Origin: Paraburkholderia hayleyella
Lineage (GTDB): Bacteria; Pseudomonadota; Gammaproteobacteria; Burkholderiales; Burkholderiaceae
Assembly: GCF_009455685.1 (NCBI RefSeq)
Contig: NZ_QPES01000001.1
Location: 2,852,001-2,916,000 of the forward strand
Direction of reading: 5' to 3'
Length of the DNA: 64,000 bases
Positions 30,029-39,477 of the stretch are shown here, one piece after another; within the stretch, counting starts at the first letter, position 1, and every line of letters begins with the position of its first letter. The notes beneath the pieces were generated by a model. That model saw only the letters and a program-made list of their open reading frames with translations. It was not told the DNA's origin and did no database searches. The position numbers and the translations under genes were made by a program.

Positions 30029-30457
30029 ATGACCGTGCGGAATATAAAAAGTGACATTGAATTTTTACTCAACCCTATAATGAATGTTTTGGATGAGTTT
30101 TGTAAATCCATTAAATTTTGCATAGATGGTTTGCTGGTAATTAATGGAGCATATGGAACGGAAAATTGTGATTTATTTGCATACGCAAGTATATTAAAAC
30201 ACAAAAATGGTGATGAAATAGCCATTGGAGTTTCAGTTGAAAATAAAGATGGATGCATAACGATTGAATCGGATGTGTCCGAAAGCTCGGGGCGCATAAT
30301 TTTAGATGGACCATCTTTAAATGAGAAATTTATTGATTGGCCATCCTCCCATGAAGGGTGTGAGGTCTGGCTGAAAGAATTTAAAAAATTTCTTTTAGAT
30401 GATTTTGATATTATTATTAATGAAATCAGGAAACTTCCTGATGAAAATCAGGAGTAA
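30029..30457 (+). CDS. Candidate immunity protein for the orphan Rhs tip
   Basis: 142 residues, start ATG 30029 overlapping the ancestral toxin stop (ATGA). Soluble, acidic and A+T-rich, no signal peptide or membrane segment. Ends WLKEFKKFLLDDFDIIINEIRKL. No family recognised. Its position behind an Rhs tail and codon use like 28156-28656 support an immunity role. The frame is intact even though the toxin in front of it appears broken, as expected if immunity is retained against kin carrying the toxin. Confidence 0.7.
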   Translation: MTVRNIKSDIEFLLNPIMNVLDEFCKSIKFCIDGLLVINGAYGTENCDLFAYASILKHKNGDEIAIGVSVENKDGCITIESDVSESSGRIILDGPSLNEKFIDWPSSHEGCEVWLKEFKKFLLDDFDIIINEIRKLPDENQE

Positions 30458-30478
30458 AGAAAAGAGTCGTTATTGAAT

Positions 30479-30556
30479 TGCACCCCAAAAGTTGGATACC
30501 GATCTCCCTTTGGGGTGTTTTCATGGCGAAGTACGGCGATCAATTTCGGCTGCACC
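30479..30556 (+). mobile_element. Left-end remnant of an IS3-family element
   Basis: TGCACCCCAAAAGTTGG at 30479-30495 looks like the terminal repeat of IS3-family elements, followed by TTTGGGGTG (30509-30517) and an ATG opening MAKYGDQFRL, which resembles the first residues of IS3-type OrfA. The rest of the element is absent; sequence switches to rhs around 30553. Confidence 0.55.
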
Positions 30557-30987
30557 TGACGTTTGTGACCGATGCGCTGGGCTACACCACGCAGCAGTAC
30601 TACGACATCGATGGCTACCCGTACCGGGTCGTGTATCCGGACCAAACCGGAGAATGGTTCTTCCGCGATGCGGCCAAAAACATCACCCACCACGCCTACC
30701 CTGATGGTGCTGAAGAACAGTTCACGTGGGACGCGCGCGGTAACCTGGCCTCGCACACGGCATGCGATGGCCGCACGTACTTCGTGCATGGCCGGCACGA
30801 CATGCGGCGTGGCGCGAGCCGCTATGCGTATGACCCGCTCGGGAGGCTGACATGGGCACAGTCGTCGCTGGGGGTGGAGACGTTCGCGTTTGATCCGGCG
30901 AGCAATTCGTTTGAACGTGATGAACGAGATAAACACGGCATGGTCCTGTCCACCACCGGCACCTCGGTGCAAGCTAAAAATCATTAA
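30523..30987 (+). pseudogene. rhs fragment fused to IS3 orfA start
   Basis: A 154-codon frame from ATG 30523. The first ten residues look like an IS3 OrfA N-terminus; from about residue 11 the protein is Rhs (LTFVTDALGYTTQQYYD, YRVVYPDQTGEWFFRDAAKN), divergent from rhs1 and rhs2 and so from a third rhs gene. A second internal jump near residue 98 joins it to another Rhs segment (YAYDPLGRL, VETFAFDPASN), and it ends in unrelated residues. No core signature and no toxin. A decayed remnant that marks the right end of the Rhs island. Confidence 0.75.
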
Positions 30988-31013
30988 CAAAAACGCCAGC
31001 CAGAAAGTTAGCC

Positions 31014-32798
31014 TCATTCATCCTCATCGTCCTCTCCCAACTGCCTGGCCTTGAGCGGCACCCCATATTTCTTCACGAGTTCCGCCTTAAAGTCCGCCAA
31101 TGTCTTGTGCTCATCACACAATGCATACAGACGTTCAAGCTGCACCGGCCAATCACGTAACTCTTCGGCAAAAATCTTCAGGCGCTCAACACTGTCGAGT
31201 GCCGCCGCGCTATCGCCATTCAGCGCCTGAAGCACCGCATAACGGCGCAAAACAGTCTCGCCAGGCAACAACGCAAGCGCATTCTTATGCATCGACAGCT
31301 TATGCGGCAGGCTCGCGGGCGTCATCGGCAGCAGTGTCGCCATGCCGTAATTACCCCACGCTCCGAACAAAAACGATGGCTCAGCACGATACTGTTCAAC
31401 CGGATGCGCCCCGTAATACAACACCTCGGCTCGCGTGTAATCACGGTAGATGGGGTACAAGGCGACAAGTCCGGTCAGCACGACCAACCCATACACGCCA
31501 CCCACGGCGCGGCCCGAAACCAGACGCAACGGCCGCGTCTCCAGCAAACCAAAAATAAACATTGCAGGAAGCAGGAAAAACAAATACTGCTGCGGATACT
31601 CCACGAGCGCATGCATCACCAGCACGCCAATCAGCGCCAAACCAAACACGCGCGCAGCCGTGTGCGGCGCCCGCAGCACACGAACTAGCCACGCACCAAG
31701 GCCAAGCAGGACAATCGCCAGTCCAATCAGGCCCGTCTTGGCCAGCAAATCGATAAAGATGTCATGCGCGTTATTGGCAATCTCGACCCCACCCAGCGTT
31801 TTCACGAGTTCCAGCTGATAACGCGGAAATTCGCCCCAGCCCACGCCGAGCAAGGGATGCGTGTAAAACATCGTCCAGCCGTACTTCCACAGCGCAATGC
31901 GCGGCGCAATCTGGCCTGCGTCCTTAAACCGGTCAGCGGCTGATTGCCCGAGATCGAGTTGATATCTGACATTGGCCCAGCGCACAGCCGCATTCACCGC
32001 GAAAAACAGCACTGCCAGTGCAACCGGTATGAGCCATTCACGATAGCGATGCAATGTCCCAGGCTGGCGCCGCTGTTCCAGCCATGCCATCCAGAACCCG
32101 GCGATGACAATCACCGCCATCTGCAACCACGGTCCGCGTGAAACGGTCAGCGCAAGCCCCAGTGCATAGACAATCGATAATGCTCCCCAGACGAGCAGGT
32201 TCAAACGTCGGGTTTGCACGAAGAGCAGCGCTCCGGCCATCGCAAACGCGATACAGGTGGCGAGGTGATTGGCCTGCGCCATATTGCCAAACGGTCGCCG
32301 CCCAACAAAAACGTTGTATGCAACGACAAACGGCGTGACCTTGGATTCAAGGTGAAAAAGCTGAATAACCTGGCAAAACACGGCGAACAGACCGCCCAGC
32401 ATCAGCGCCACTGCTGCCCAGCGCAAGGCGGTTTCAGCCAGCTTTGCCCGGGCTAAGGTATAGCCCGCCTGAGTCGCCATCCATGCCACGAGCAGGCAAC
32501 CCGCACCCAACCAATTCATCGAAGCACGAGCTGTGGGCAAGACAAACGATTGCGTGACGATCAGCAAGGCAAATACCAGCGGCACAAGCGCAACGACGGG
32601 TGCGGCAAACGTCATGCGTGGCCGTGCAGTGCCGGCGAGCAACGCAACGGCAGCTCCCGTCAGCAGATACAGCGCTAGCGCGGTGAACTCAGCGTAAAAC
32701 GTGGGAATCGGATAGGTATGGCCAACGATCGTATAGGGAACAGTCAACGCCAATGCCAGCAAGACAAGCGAGAGGTAACGTGCAAAGGGGGTAGGCAT
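31014..32798 (-). CDS. pglL: PglL-type O-oligosaccharyltransferase (Wzy/WaaL superfamily)
   Basis: 594 residues with about a dozen hydrophobic helices (e.g. YLSLVLLALALTVPYTI at the N-terminus) and the large periplasmic loop typical of the Wzy_C domain, including GVGWGEFPRYQLEL near residue 325 and NAHDIFIDLLAKTG near 345, followed by a C-terminal soluble region. PglL enzymes move lipid-linked glycans onto Ser/Thr of periplasmic and pilin proteins at the inner membrane. The gene next to it encodes a type IV pilin, a likely substrate, and the recA-sucCD-terC-pilin-pglL order matches that in Burkholderia. An O-antigen ligase is the alternative. Confidence 0.85.
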   Translation of the reverse strand: MPTPFARYLSLVLLALALTVPYTIVGHTYPIPTFYAEFTALALYLLTGAAVALLAGTARPRMTFAAPVVALVPLVFALLIVTQSFVLPTARASMNWLGAGCLLVAWMATQAGYTLARAKLAETALRWAAVALMLGGLFAVFCQVIQLFHLESKVTPFVVAYNVFVGRRPFGNMAQANHLATCIAFAMAGALLFVQTRRLNLLVWGALSIVYALGLALTVSRGPWLQMAVIVIAGFWMAWLEQRRQPGTLHRYREWLIPVALAVLFFAVNAAVRWANVRYQLDLGQSAADRFKDAGQIAPRIALWKYGWTMFYTHPLLGVGWGEFPRYQLELVKTLGGVEIANNAHDIFIDLLAKTGLIGLAIVLLGLGAWLVRVLRAPHTAARVFGLALIGVLVMHALVEYPQQYLFFLLPAMFIFGLLETRPLRLVSGRAVGGVYGLVVLTGLVALYPIYRDYTRAEVLYYGAHPVEQYRAEPSFLFGAWGNYGMATLLPMTPASLPHKLSMHKNALALLPGETVLRRYAVLQALNGDSAAALDSVERLKIFAEELRDWPVQLERLYALCDEHKTLADFKAELVKKYGVPLKARQLGEDDEDE

Positions 32799-32942
32799 GT
32801 GGAACCGGGGATGTCAGGGACCGGCGCACTATACAAAAAAAACCTTTCGTTGTGCGCCGGATCTGACGAAATATCTCACCGCCCTTGCTTCCCTCCTCAG
32901 GCACCTATCGAGCGCTTATCGAGCCCCGGATCAAGCCTCGAA

Positions 32943-33614
32943 TCATGCACGGCATTCTGGTGGCGCAAGTTTGCCGGCTAGCGTCGAGGCTTCTGCCGGA
33001 GACGGCCCGGCACCCGGCGCGGGCAACGACGATTTAGTCTTGCCCGCAGCGAAACATTCCCAGGTGAGCGATCCTGCCTGAACCACTCCGCTATTCAAGG
33101 CAACGCGTGCCGTCGGAGCGCTTGGGTTATCGGGTACTGATGGCACAAACACCAGCGTATTAACTCCGGCAGGTGCGACTCGTGTGGAATAGGTCACGGT
33201 GATCTGTCCATTGCTATCGTCGATTTGAATCGATTCGACATTCCGCGTGGCGGGCGGTGACGTGTAACCGCCACCAAAAGCATTGCCGCTTGCCGCATTT
33301 TCGGCAACCGCCAACCGTGCCGAAGCCGCCAGCGACAAGCCCTCTCCCACTCGGCTACGAGCCAGATAATCCTGGTACGCGGGAATGGCATACGCCGCAA
33401 TCACACCGACAATAGCCAGCACGATCATCAGTTCGATCAGCGTAAAACCCAAGGCACGGCACACTTGAACGGCTCGTTGCACAGGCCGTCGTGCACGGGG
33501 ATTGTCGCGCTCCCAGAGTGGCGGACATCGCGGCAAGGGCAATAACGGCGGGAACGCTGCTAGCGGTGGGAACGGTGAGAGCAGCAAGGATATAGCGCAA
33601 ACATGAGAAGCCAT
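32943..33614 (-). CDS. pilA: Type IV pilin (PilA family) with unusual long leader
   Basis: The prepilin motif G-FTLIELMIVLAIVGVIAAYAIPAYQDYLARS with Glu at mature position 5 is unmistakable. Cleavage by PilD would follow Gly; the mature pilin is about 167 residues and ends with a Ser/Pro/Ala-rich tail. From ATG 33614, which has AGGAG eight nt upstream, the leader is 56 residues and contains its own hydrophobic, Pro/Leu-rich stretch, whereas pilin leaders are usually 6-25 residues; a GTG at 33482 would give a 12-residue leader but lacks a clear Shine-Dalgarno. Only one Cys is seen in the mature part, so the usual C-terminal disulfide loop seems absent. Adjacent to pglL. Confidence 0.82.
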   Translation of the reverse strand: MASHVCAISLLLSPFPPLAAFPPLLPLPRCPPLWERDNPRARRPVQRAVQVCRALGFTLIELMIVLAIVGVIAAYAIPAYQDYLARSRVGEGLSLAASARLAVAENAASGNAFGGGYTSPPATRNVESIQIDDSNGQITVTYSTRVAPAGVNTLVFVPSVPDNPSAPTARVALNSGVVQAGSLTWECFAAGKTKSSLPAPGAGPSPAEASTLAGKLAPPECRA

Positions 33615-33727
33615 CGACACACTCCTGAAACGAAAAAAGCGCTCGTCCGTGAATCGGAACAAGCGCTTTGATCGTAGCCCGGCGTGCCCGCCCAGCCCAG
33701 TCAGCCGGATAGCATAAGCCTGAGTGC

Positions 33728-34453
33728 TTAAGATGCGGCAGGCGGTATGCTATTTGTCGCGCGGCGCGCATTGCGCCGTTTGAGCGCATACCCTAGCGCC
33801 ACCACGAACAACGCACCGGCAATGCACATACCGTATTCAGCGGCGGGTGCGTCAAGCAATGGCCAGCGGTCGCCCGCGGGATCGTTGATGATTAACCCCC
33901 CGGCAATCCAGCCTAGCAACGCAGCGCCGAGTGTGATGACTATCGGGAAACGGTCGAGCATTTTCAGCACGAGCTGGCTGCCCCAAACGATGAGTGGAAT
34001 GCTCACCAGCAGACCGAAAATCACAAGCCCCAGCCGGTGCGCAGGATCAGCCGCCTCGGCAGCGCCCGCGATGGCAATCACATTATCGAGACTCATCACG
34101 GCATCGGCAACGACAATGGTCTTGATCGCCGCCATCAGCTTGTCGGCAGGTTTAACGTTGGCATGCGCCTCATGAGCTGGCGCCATCAACCGCACACCGA
34201 TCCATAACAGCAGCACCCCTCCAGCGAGTTTCAGGAACGGCACGTCAAGCAGCACCACCGCGAAGGCAATCAGCGCAACACGCAGCAGGATCGCGCCAGC
34301 CGTTCCCCACAACACCCCTCGCACACGCTGTTCTGGTGGCAAATTACGGCACGCCAGCGCAATAACAACCGCGTTATCGCCACCCAGCAGGATATCGATC
34401 ACGATGATCTGAAAAACTGCGCCCCAGTGGAGCGTTGTCAAGAACTCGAGCAT
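33728..34453 (-). CDS. TerC/YjbE-family integral membrane protein
   Basis: 241 residues with seven to eight membrane helices. Two related halves each carry an Asp-Asn pair in a membrane segment: IDILLGGDNAVVIALA near residue 20 and VVADAVMSLDNVIAIAGA near 118, the hallmark of TerC proteins. YjbE-type members (TIGR03717-like) are linked to metal export, including manganese; the substrate here is not shown by sequence. It stands between sucD and the pilin gene on the same strand, separated from sucD by a strong terminator. Confidence 0.88.
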   Translation of the reverse strand: MLEFLTTLHWGAVFQIIVIDILLGGDNAVVIALACRNLPPEQRVRGVLWGTAGAILLRVALIAFAVVLLDVPFLKLAGGVLLLWIGVRLMAPAHEAHANVKPADKLMAAIKTIVVADAVMSLDNVIAIAGAAEAADPAHRLGLVIFGLLVSIPLIVWGSQLVLKMLDRFPIVITLGAALLGWIAGGLIINDPAGDRWPLLDAPAAEYGMCIAGALFVVALGYALKRRNARRATNSIPPAAS

Positions 34454-34503
34454 GGACGATTGGAATTAGAAAAATGGTGAGTAAAACCGGAATCGAGGCC
34501 AAT

Positions 34504-34537
34504 AAAAAGCGAGGGAGCCATAGCTCCCTCGCTTTTT
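34504..34537 (-). terminator. Rho-independent terminator downstream of sucD
   Basis: Perfect 15-bp stem (AAAAAGCGAGGGAGC / GCTCCCTCGCTTTTT) with a 4-nt loop; A/T runs on both sides make it functional in either direction. It lies 70 bp beyond the sucD stop. Confidence 0.92.
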
Positions 34538-34606
34538 AAAACAGCCACTTACGAAAGCACTTCGTAAGCATATCAAAAATCACACTAACTCGCAGACACT
34601 ATTTTC

Positions 34607-35488
34607 TTACAGCATCGACTTCAGCAACCGGGCCATCTCGGATGGATTCTTCGTGACCTTGATACCGCATGCATCCATAATTTCAAGTTTGGCTTGCGCC
34701 GTATCCGCACCGCCCGAGATCAACGCACCCGCGTGACCCATACGCTTGCCTGGGGGAGCCGTCACACCCGCGATAAAGCCAACCACCGGCTTTTTCATGT
34801 GGTCCTTGATCCAGTACGCTGCATTGGCTTCGTCTGGGCCGCCAATTTCTCCGATCATGATGACCGCATCTGTATCCGGATCGTCATTGAACATCTTCAT
34901 CACATCGATGTGCTTCAGACCATTGATCGGATCGCCACCAATACCCACGGCCGACGATTGACCCAACCCCAGCGCCGTCAGTTGCCCCACGGCTTCGTAG
35001 GTCAGCGTGCCCGAACGTGAAACGACGCCGATGCGCCCTTTCTTATGGATGTGGCCAGGCATGATACCGATCTTCAGTTCATCCGGGGTAATCGTACCTG
35101 GGCAGTTCGGCCCCAGCAGCAATGTCTTGCGGTTTTCCCGACGCATCCGGTCTTTAATCTCGATCATGTCGCGCACCGGAATACCTTCGGTGATGCAGAT
35201 CGCCAGATCGAGATCCGCCTCGACTGCTTCCCAGATTGCCGCCGCCGCGCCTGCTGGCGGCACATAGATAACCGAAACCGTTGCGCCTGTTTCGGATTTG
35301 GCTTCTTTCACGCTGCCATAGATCGGAATGCCTTCGAAATCTTCTCCCGCCCGCTTCGGGTTCACACCCGCAACGTAAGCTTCACGACCGTTTGCATATT
35401 CACGGCAAGCGCGCGTGTGGAATTGCCCGGTCTTGCCGGTAATGCCTTGCGTGATGACCTTGGTGTCTTTGTTAATCAGAATCGACAT
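34607..35488 (-). CDS. sucD: Succinate-CoA ligase alpha subunit
   Basis: 293 residues, the normal length. N-terminal CoA-binding Rossmann domain (TQGITGKTGQFHTRACREYA, residues 13-32), ligase domain with VSRSGTLTYEAVGQLT near residue 154 and the active-site histidine in GHAGALISGG near 245. With SucC it interconverts succinyl-CoA and succinate with ATP or GTP formation in the TCA cycle. Follows sucC on the same strand after 221 bp, which contain no other gene. Confidence 0.97.
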   Translation of the reverse strand: MSILINKDTKVITQGITGKTGQFHTRACREYANGREAYVAGVNPKRAGEDFEGIPIYGSVKEAKSETGATVSVIYVPPAGAAAAIWEAVEADLDLAICITEGIPVRDMIEIKDRMRRENRKTLLLGPNCPGTITPDELKIGIMPGHIHKKGRIGVVSRSGTLTYEAVGQLTALGLGQSSAVGIGGDPINGLKHIDVMKMFNDDPDTDAVIMIGEIGGPDEANAAYWIKDHMKKPVVGFIAGVTAPPGKRMGHAGALISGGADTAQAKLEIMDACGIKVTKNPSEMARLLKSML

Positions 35489-35709
35489 GTATTGACCTTT
35501 GTTCGTTTGGCGGCTCGCACCGTGCAGCCGTTGATCGCCATCGCGCTTGTCGCGCCCTGGATCCTGTGCGCTATCGCTTTATAGCTTTACCGCTTTAGCA
35601 CCGGCATAAACGGGTGCTCCGCCATTCGTATTCCGTGATGACCTGGCTTGGTGGCTTGCCTGGCTGACCCAGCTAACAGGCCAGACCAGGTTTACCAGGT
35701 TTTTAGCCC

Positions 35710-36876
35710 TTACTTGCCCTGGGCCGCTGCAACGACCTTTTGCGCAGCTTCTTCCATGCTATCTGCAGCAATGATCGGCAAGCCGGATTCGGCCAGCATC
35801 TTCTTGCCGAGGTCCTCGTTCGTGCCCTTCATGCGAACCACGAGCGGCACCTTTAACGAGACCGCTTTCGACGCTGCAATCACGCCTTCTGCGATCACAT
35901 CGCAGCGCATGATGCCGCCGAAAATATTGACCAGAATTGCTGTCAAGTTCGGGTTTTTCAACATGATCTTGAAGGCTTCGGTCACCTTCTCGGTCGTCGC
36001 GCCGCCGCCCACATCGAGGAAGTTGGCCGGTTCGCCGCCGAACAGCTTGATGGTGTCCATCGTCGCCATCGCCAAGCCCGCACCGTTTACGAGACAGCCA
36101 ATATTGCCGTCAAGCGAGATGTACGCGAGATCAAATTTTGATGCTTCGACTTCAGCGGGATCTTCTTCGTCCAGATCACGGTAAGCGACGATTTCTGGAT
36201 GGCGGAACAACGCGTTTGAATCAAAATTAAATTTGGCATCAAGTGCAATCACCTTGCCGTCGCCCGTCAGAATCAACGGATTGATTTCGGCCAACGATGC
36301 ATCGGTTTCCCAGAAAGCCTTGTACAAGCCTTGCAGAATCGCCCGCGCTTGCGGCACGGAAGCATCCGGTACACCGATCTTCTTTGCCAGGCTGTCTGCT
36401 TCCGCGTCTTGCAAGCCCTTTGCCGGATCAACGGCGATCTTGTGAATCAGCTCAGGCGTTTTTTCCGCGACTTCTTCGACGTCCATGCCGCCTTCGCTCG
36501 ATGCCATCACGACAACTTTTTGCGACACGCGATCAATCACGAGGCCGACATACAGTTCTTTCTTGATGTCCGCGCCTTCTTCGATCAGCAGGCGCTTGAC
36601 CTTCTGGCCTTCAGGGCCGGTCTGGTGCGTAACAAGCTGCATGCCGAGGATCTGGTTCGAGAATTCACGAACCTGCTCCAGCGACTTGGCGACCTTCACA
36701 CCGCCGCCCTTGCCACGACCACCCGCATGGATCTGAGCCTTGACCACCCATACCGGGCCACCAAGCTCTTCCGCGGCCTTGACCGCATCATCCACCGAGA
36801 ACACCGGTGTGCCGCGCGGTACCGCGACACCGAATTTCCGCAGGATTTCCTTACCCTGGTACTCGTGAATCTTCAT
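35710..36876 (-). CDS. sucC: Succinate-CoA ligase beta subunit
   Basis: 388 residues, as expected. N-terminal ATP-grasp domain (MKIHEYQGKEILRKFGV; KAQIHAGGRGKGGGVK near 46) and C-terminal CoA-ligase domain with GNIGCLVNGAGLAMATMD near residue 255 and the phosphate-binding NIFGGIMRCD near 318. Forms the TCA-cycle succinyl-CoA synthetase with SucD. Upstream 600 bp (36877-37501) hold the promoter. Confidence 0.97.
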   Translation of the reverse strand: MKIHEYQGKEILRKFGVAVPRGTPVFSVDDAVKAAEELGGPVWVVKAQIHAGGRGKGGGVKVAKSLEQVREFSNQILGMQLVTHQTGPEGQKVKRLLIEEGADIKKELYVGLVIDRVSQKVVVMASSEGGMDVEEVAEKTPELIHKIAVDPAKGLQDAEADSLAKKIGVPDASVPQARAILQGLYKAFWETDASLAEINPLILTGDGKVIALDAKFNFDSNALFRHPEIVAYRDLDEEDPAEVEASKFDLAYISLDGNIGCLVNGAGLAMATMDTIKLFGGEPANFLDVGGGATTEKVTEAFKIMLKNPNLTAILVNIFGGIMRCDVIAEGVIAASKAVSLKVPLVVRMKGTNEDLGKKMLAESGLPIIAADSMEEAAQKVVAAAQGK

Positions 36877-37501
36877 GCGTGATTCCCTTCAGTCTGAGAG
36901 TTGGATTGAACTTCGTTTCCACCTGCTGGTATGACGCGCAGCAGGTTTGTGCCGTTACCGGCAAGAGGATTTTTGTGATGTTTGCGTCCAACGGCTGCAT
37001 TCTGGCGCGCTATCTGTCTTGCCGCTCTGCCTGTTGCCCCGGTAGCGGCACACATTGAACGGAGAATAGGACAAGGAAAAGAGAAAGGCTGCGAAAAAAT
37101 GCTCAAAAAACGTAAATCAACCGTGAGGCCAAACGCAGCGTCTGAAACGCGAAAAACAAACCCTGATCCATCACGCATCGGCTTGAACGGCGTCATGTGT
37201 GAATCCGAAAAGGGGGATGTAACAGAAAGATGGCCCGCAAACGCCGGATTGGCATTTTTGTCCTGCAGCCCCTCTTTGCGCTCGTATGCACCCGCTCGAA
37301 TTACGCGCCTCTGGCGCAATGGGTGGGATACGTGCAAAGGAAACGACATGTGATGGAAGGGGCTGAAAGACGCCGGAATTGAGGAAAACGCGCGAATTTT
37401 AGCATACTGGGTATTTGAGGCTATTGATGAAGCCGGCGCCAGGCCGGTGTCAAGCCGCCATGTCAAATCAATCCAGGCCTACCCAGATCAGCCCAGCCCG
37501 A
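36877..37501. other. Non-coding region between recX and sucC
   Basis: About 625 bp with no frame that has a credible start, composition and homology. It separates the recA-recX unit from sucCD and must carry the sucC promoter. No clear terminator hairpin with a T-run was found behind recX. Confidence 0.5.
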
Positions 37502-38293
37502 TTAACCCTCTTCCCATTCGTCATCCACGCCCTTGAGGATTTTTCCAACAATGGCTTGCGAAAAACCACGAGCAACAAGAAAACGTATTTGCCGGGCACG
37601 CTCGGCCGGTGTCGTGGGAAGCTGACCGTATTTTTTGTTCCAGACTGCCTGCGCACGGCTCAGTTCTGTGCCACGCAACTGGGTATTCATGGCTTCGATC
37701 AAGGACGGATCGACTGCATGCCGCTTCAGTTCGCCGGCGATACGCGCTGCTCCCAGACGCGAAGCGCGCCGATGAACCAGGCTCTCGACAAAACGGGAAT
37801 CGGATAACCAGCCTTCGCGCTCAAGGGTATCGAGTAACGTATCGAGGCAGGATGTCTCATCGGCAAACGGTGCCAGCTTGCGCGATAACTCAGCACGACT
37901 ATATTCACGACGGGATAAATGACCCAACGCCCGCGCTTTCAACGAGCGGGGCTGAGGTGAGCTCTCTGTTACGGCACTTTTCCCCGCCTTGGTACGCATA
38001 TGACGTGTATCGCGCGAACGGGTATAGGTTGTGGTTGTTTCTGGCTTTGCTGTGGCCGCTACGCCACCCGCGTCATCATGTGCGGTGGATGACGCGGATG
38101 ATTCAAATGATTGAAATAATTCAAAAGGATCGGGATCGGGAAAATCCAACGGGCCAGTGCGCTCAACCAGGTCTGCTTGCGGCCTGTTCGTACAGGTAAC
38201 CTCACGCTTCTTACTCACCAGACCATCCTCCTCACACTGATTACCGGAAACAGGTGAAGCTAAAGCAGATGGTCCAGGCGGTAACTTGCGCAT
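37502..38293 (-). CDS. recX: RecA regulator RecX with long N-terminal extension
   Basis: 263 residues from ATG 38293, ten nt after the recA stop. The C-terminal ~150 residues are RecX three-helix repeats (RALGHLSRREYSRAELSRKL; LDTLEREGWLSDSRFVESLVHRR; RQIRFLVARGFSQAIVGKIL). RecX inhibits RecA filament extension. The first ~110 residues are low-complexity, Pro/Ser/Thr-rich, beyond the usual ~150-residue protein; ATG codons further in would give a shorter form. Position behind recA implies co-transcription and shared SOS control. Confidence 0.88.
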   Translation of the reverse strand: MRKLPPGPSALASPVSGNQCEEDGLVSKKREVTCTNRPQADLVERTGPLDFPDPDPFELFQSFESSASSTAHDDAGGVAATAKPETTTTYTRSRDTRHMRTKAGKSAVTESSPQPRSLKARALGHLSRREYSRAELSRKLAPFADETSCLDTLLDTLEREGWLSDSRFVESLVHRRASRLGAARIAGELKRHAVDPSLIEAMNTQLRGTELSRAQAVWNKKYGQLPTTPAERARQIRFLVARGFSQAIVGKILKGVDDEWEEG

Positions 38294-38303
38294 GACGTAG
38301 ACA

Positions 38304-39377
38304 TCACTCTTCTTGACCCGCGACTTCAGCGCTGACCACGACTGCATCAGCCATCGCATTGACGCCCAGCGATTCACGGATACGGTTTTCGATCTCGCGT
38401 GCGATCTCCGGGTTTTCGCGCAAAAATTCGCGCGCGTTGTCCTTGCCCTGGCCAATCCGCTCGCCGCTGTAGCTATACCAAGCCCCCGCCTTGTCAACAA
38501 TCTTGGCCTGCACGCCCAGATCAATCACTTCGCCCTGGCGGGAAATGCCTTCGCCGTACAGGATGTCGAAAATCGCTTCGCGGAACGGCGGCGCGACCTT
38601 GTTTTTGACGACCTTCACGCGAGTTTCGTTACCGATCACTTCGTCGTTTTTCTTGATCGAACCAATACGGCGAATATCCAGACGCACCGATGCGTAAAAC
38701 TTCAGCGCGTTACCACCCGTCGTGGTTTCTGGGTTGCCAAACATGACGCCAATTTTCATCCGGATCTGGTTGATGAAAATCACGAGACAGTTGGTCCGTT
38801 TGATCGTACCCGTCAGTTTGCGCAACGCTTGCGACATCAGACGCGCCTGCAGACCCGGCAGCGAATCGCCCATTTCGCCTTCGATTTCGGCCTTGGGCAC
38901 CAGCGCCGCCACCGAATCGATCACGATCATGTCAATGGAACCCGAACGCACCAGCGCATCCGCAATTTCAAGCGCCTGTTCACCCGTGTCCGGCTGAGAG
39001 ACCAGCAAATCATTCACGTTTACGCCCAGCTTGCCCGCGTACTGGATGTCGAGTGCATGCTCCGCGTCAATAAATGCCGCTGTCCCCCCCAGCTTTTGCA
39101 TTTCGGCGACGACCTGGAGCGTAAGCGTGGTTTTACCCGACGATTCAGGCCCGTAGATTTCAACCACGCGCCCGCGCGGCAAGCCACCCACACCCAGCGC
39201 AATATCGAGACCCAGCGACCCTGTTGAGACAACCTGGATGTCTTCAACGGCCTCACCCGCGCCAAGCCGCATCACCGACCCTTTGCCGAACTGTTTCTCG
39301 ATCTGTGCCAGCGCGGCTGCCAACGCCTTGCTCTTTTCAGCCGTAAGTCCAGCCGGGCCCTTCTTGTTTTCTTCCAT
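38304..39377 (-). CDS. recA: Recombinase RecA
   Basis: 357 residues. Walker A GPESSGKTTL near residue 75, DAEHALD near 104, the L1 and L2 DNA-binding loops (VPKAEIEGEMGDSLPG; NQIRMKIGVMFGNPETTTGG) and the C-terminal domain are all present. Forms filaments on single-stranded DNA for strand exchange and stimulates LexA self-cleavage. A LexA box lies 80-100 bp upstream, so SOS control is clear. recX follows after 10 nt. Confidence 0.99.
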   Translation of the reverse strand: MEENKKGPAGLTAEKSKALAAALAQIEKQFGKGSVMRLGAGEAVEDIQVVSTGSLGLDIALGVGGLPRGRVVEIYGPESSGKTTLTLQVVAEMQKLGGTAAFIDAEHALDIQYAGKLGVNVNDLLVSQPDTGEQALEIADALVRSGSIDMIVIDSVAALVPKAEIEGEMGDSLPGLQARLMSQALRKLTGTIKRTNCLVIFINQIRMKIGVMFGNPETTTGGNALKFYASVRLDIRRIGSIKKNDEVIGNETRVKVVKNKVAPPFREAIFDILYGEGISRQGEVIDLGVQAKIVDKAGAWYSYSGERIGQGKDNAREFLRENPEIAREIENRIRESLGVNAMADAVVVSAEVAGQEE

Positions 39378-39457
39378 GAATTGTCCTTTGCTATGATGAA
39401 CAGCGTCTGAAACAGCTGCGATTGCCCACCACAGGCAAGCGCCACGCCGAATTCAGG

Positions 39458-39477
39458 TACTGTATAAAAAAACAGTA
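39458..39477 (-). promoter_or_regulatory. LexA (SOS) box upstream of recA
   Basis: TACTGTATAAAAAAACAGTA matches the proteobacterial LexA consensus CTGT-N8-ACAG, with flanking TA bases as well. It lies 81 bp upstream of the recA start. Confidence 0.93.

Noticed and set aside
37502..38524. Longer recX frame starting inside recA
   Set aside because: It would overlap recA by 220 bp; ATG 38293 just after the recA stop gives a standard recA-recX arrangement.
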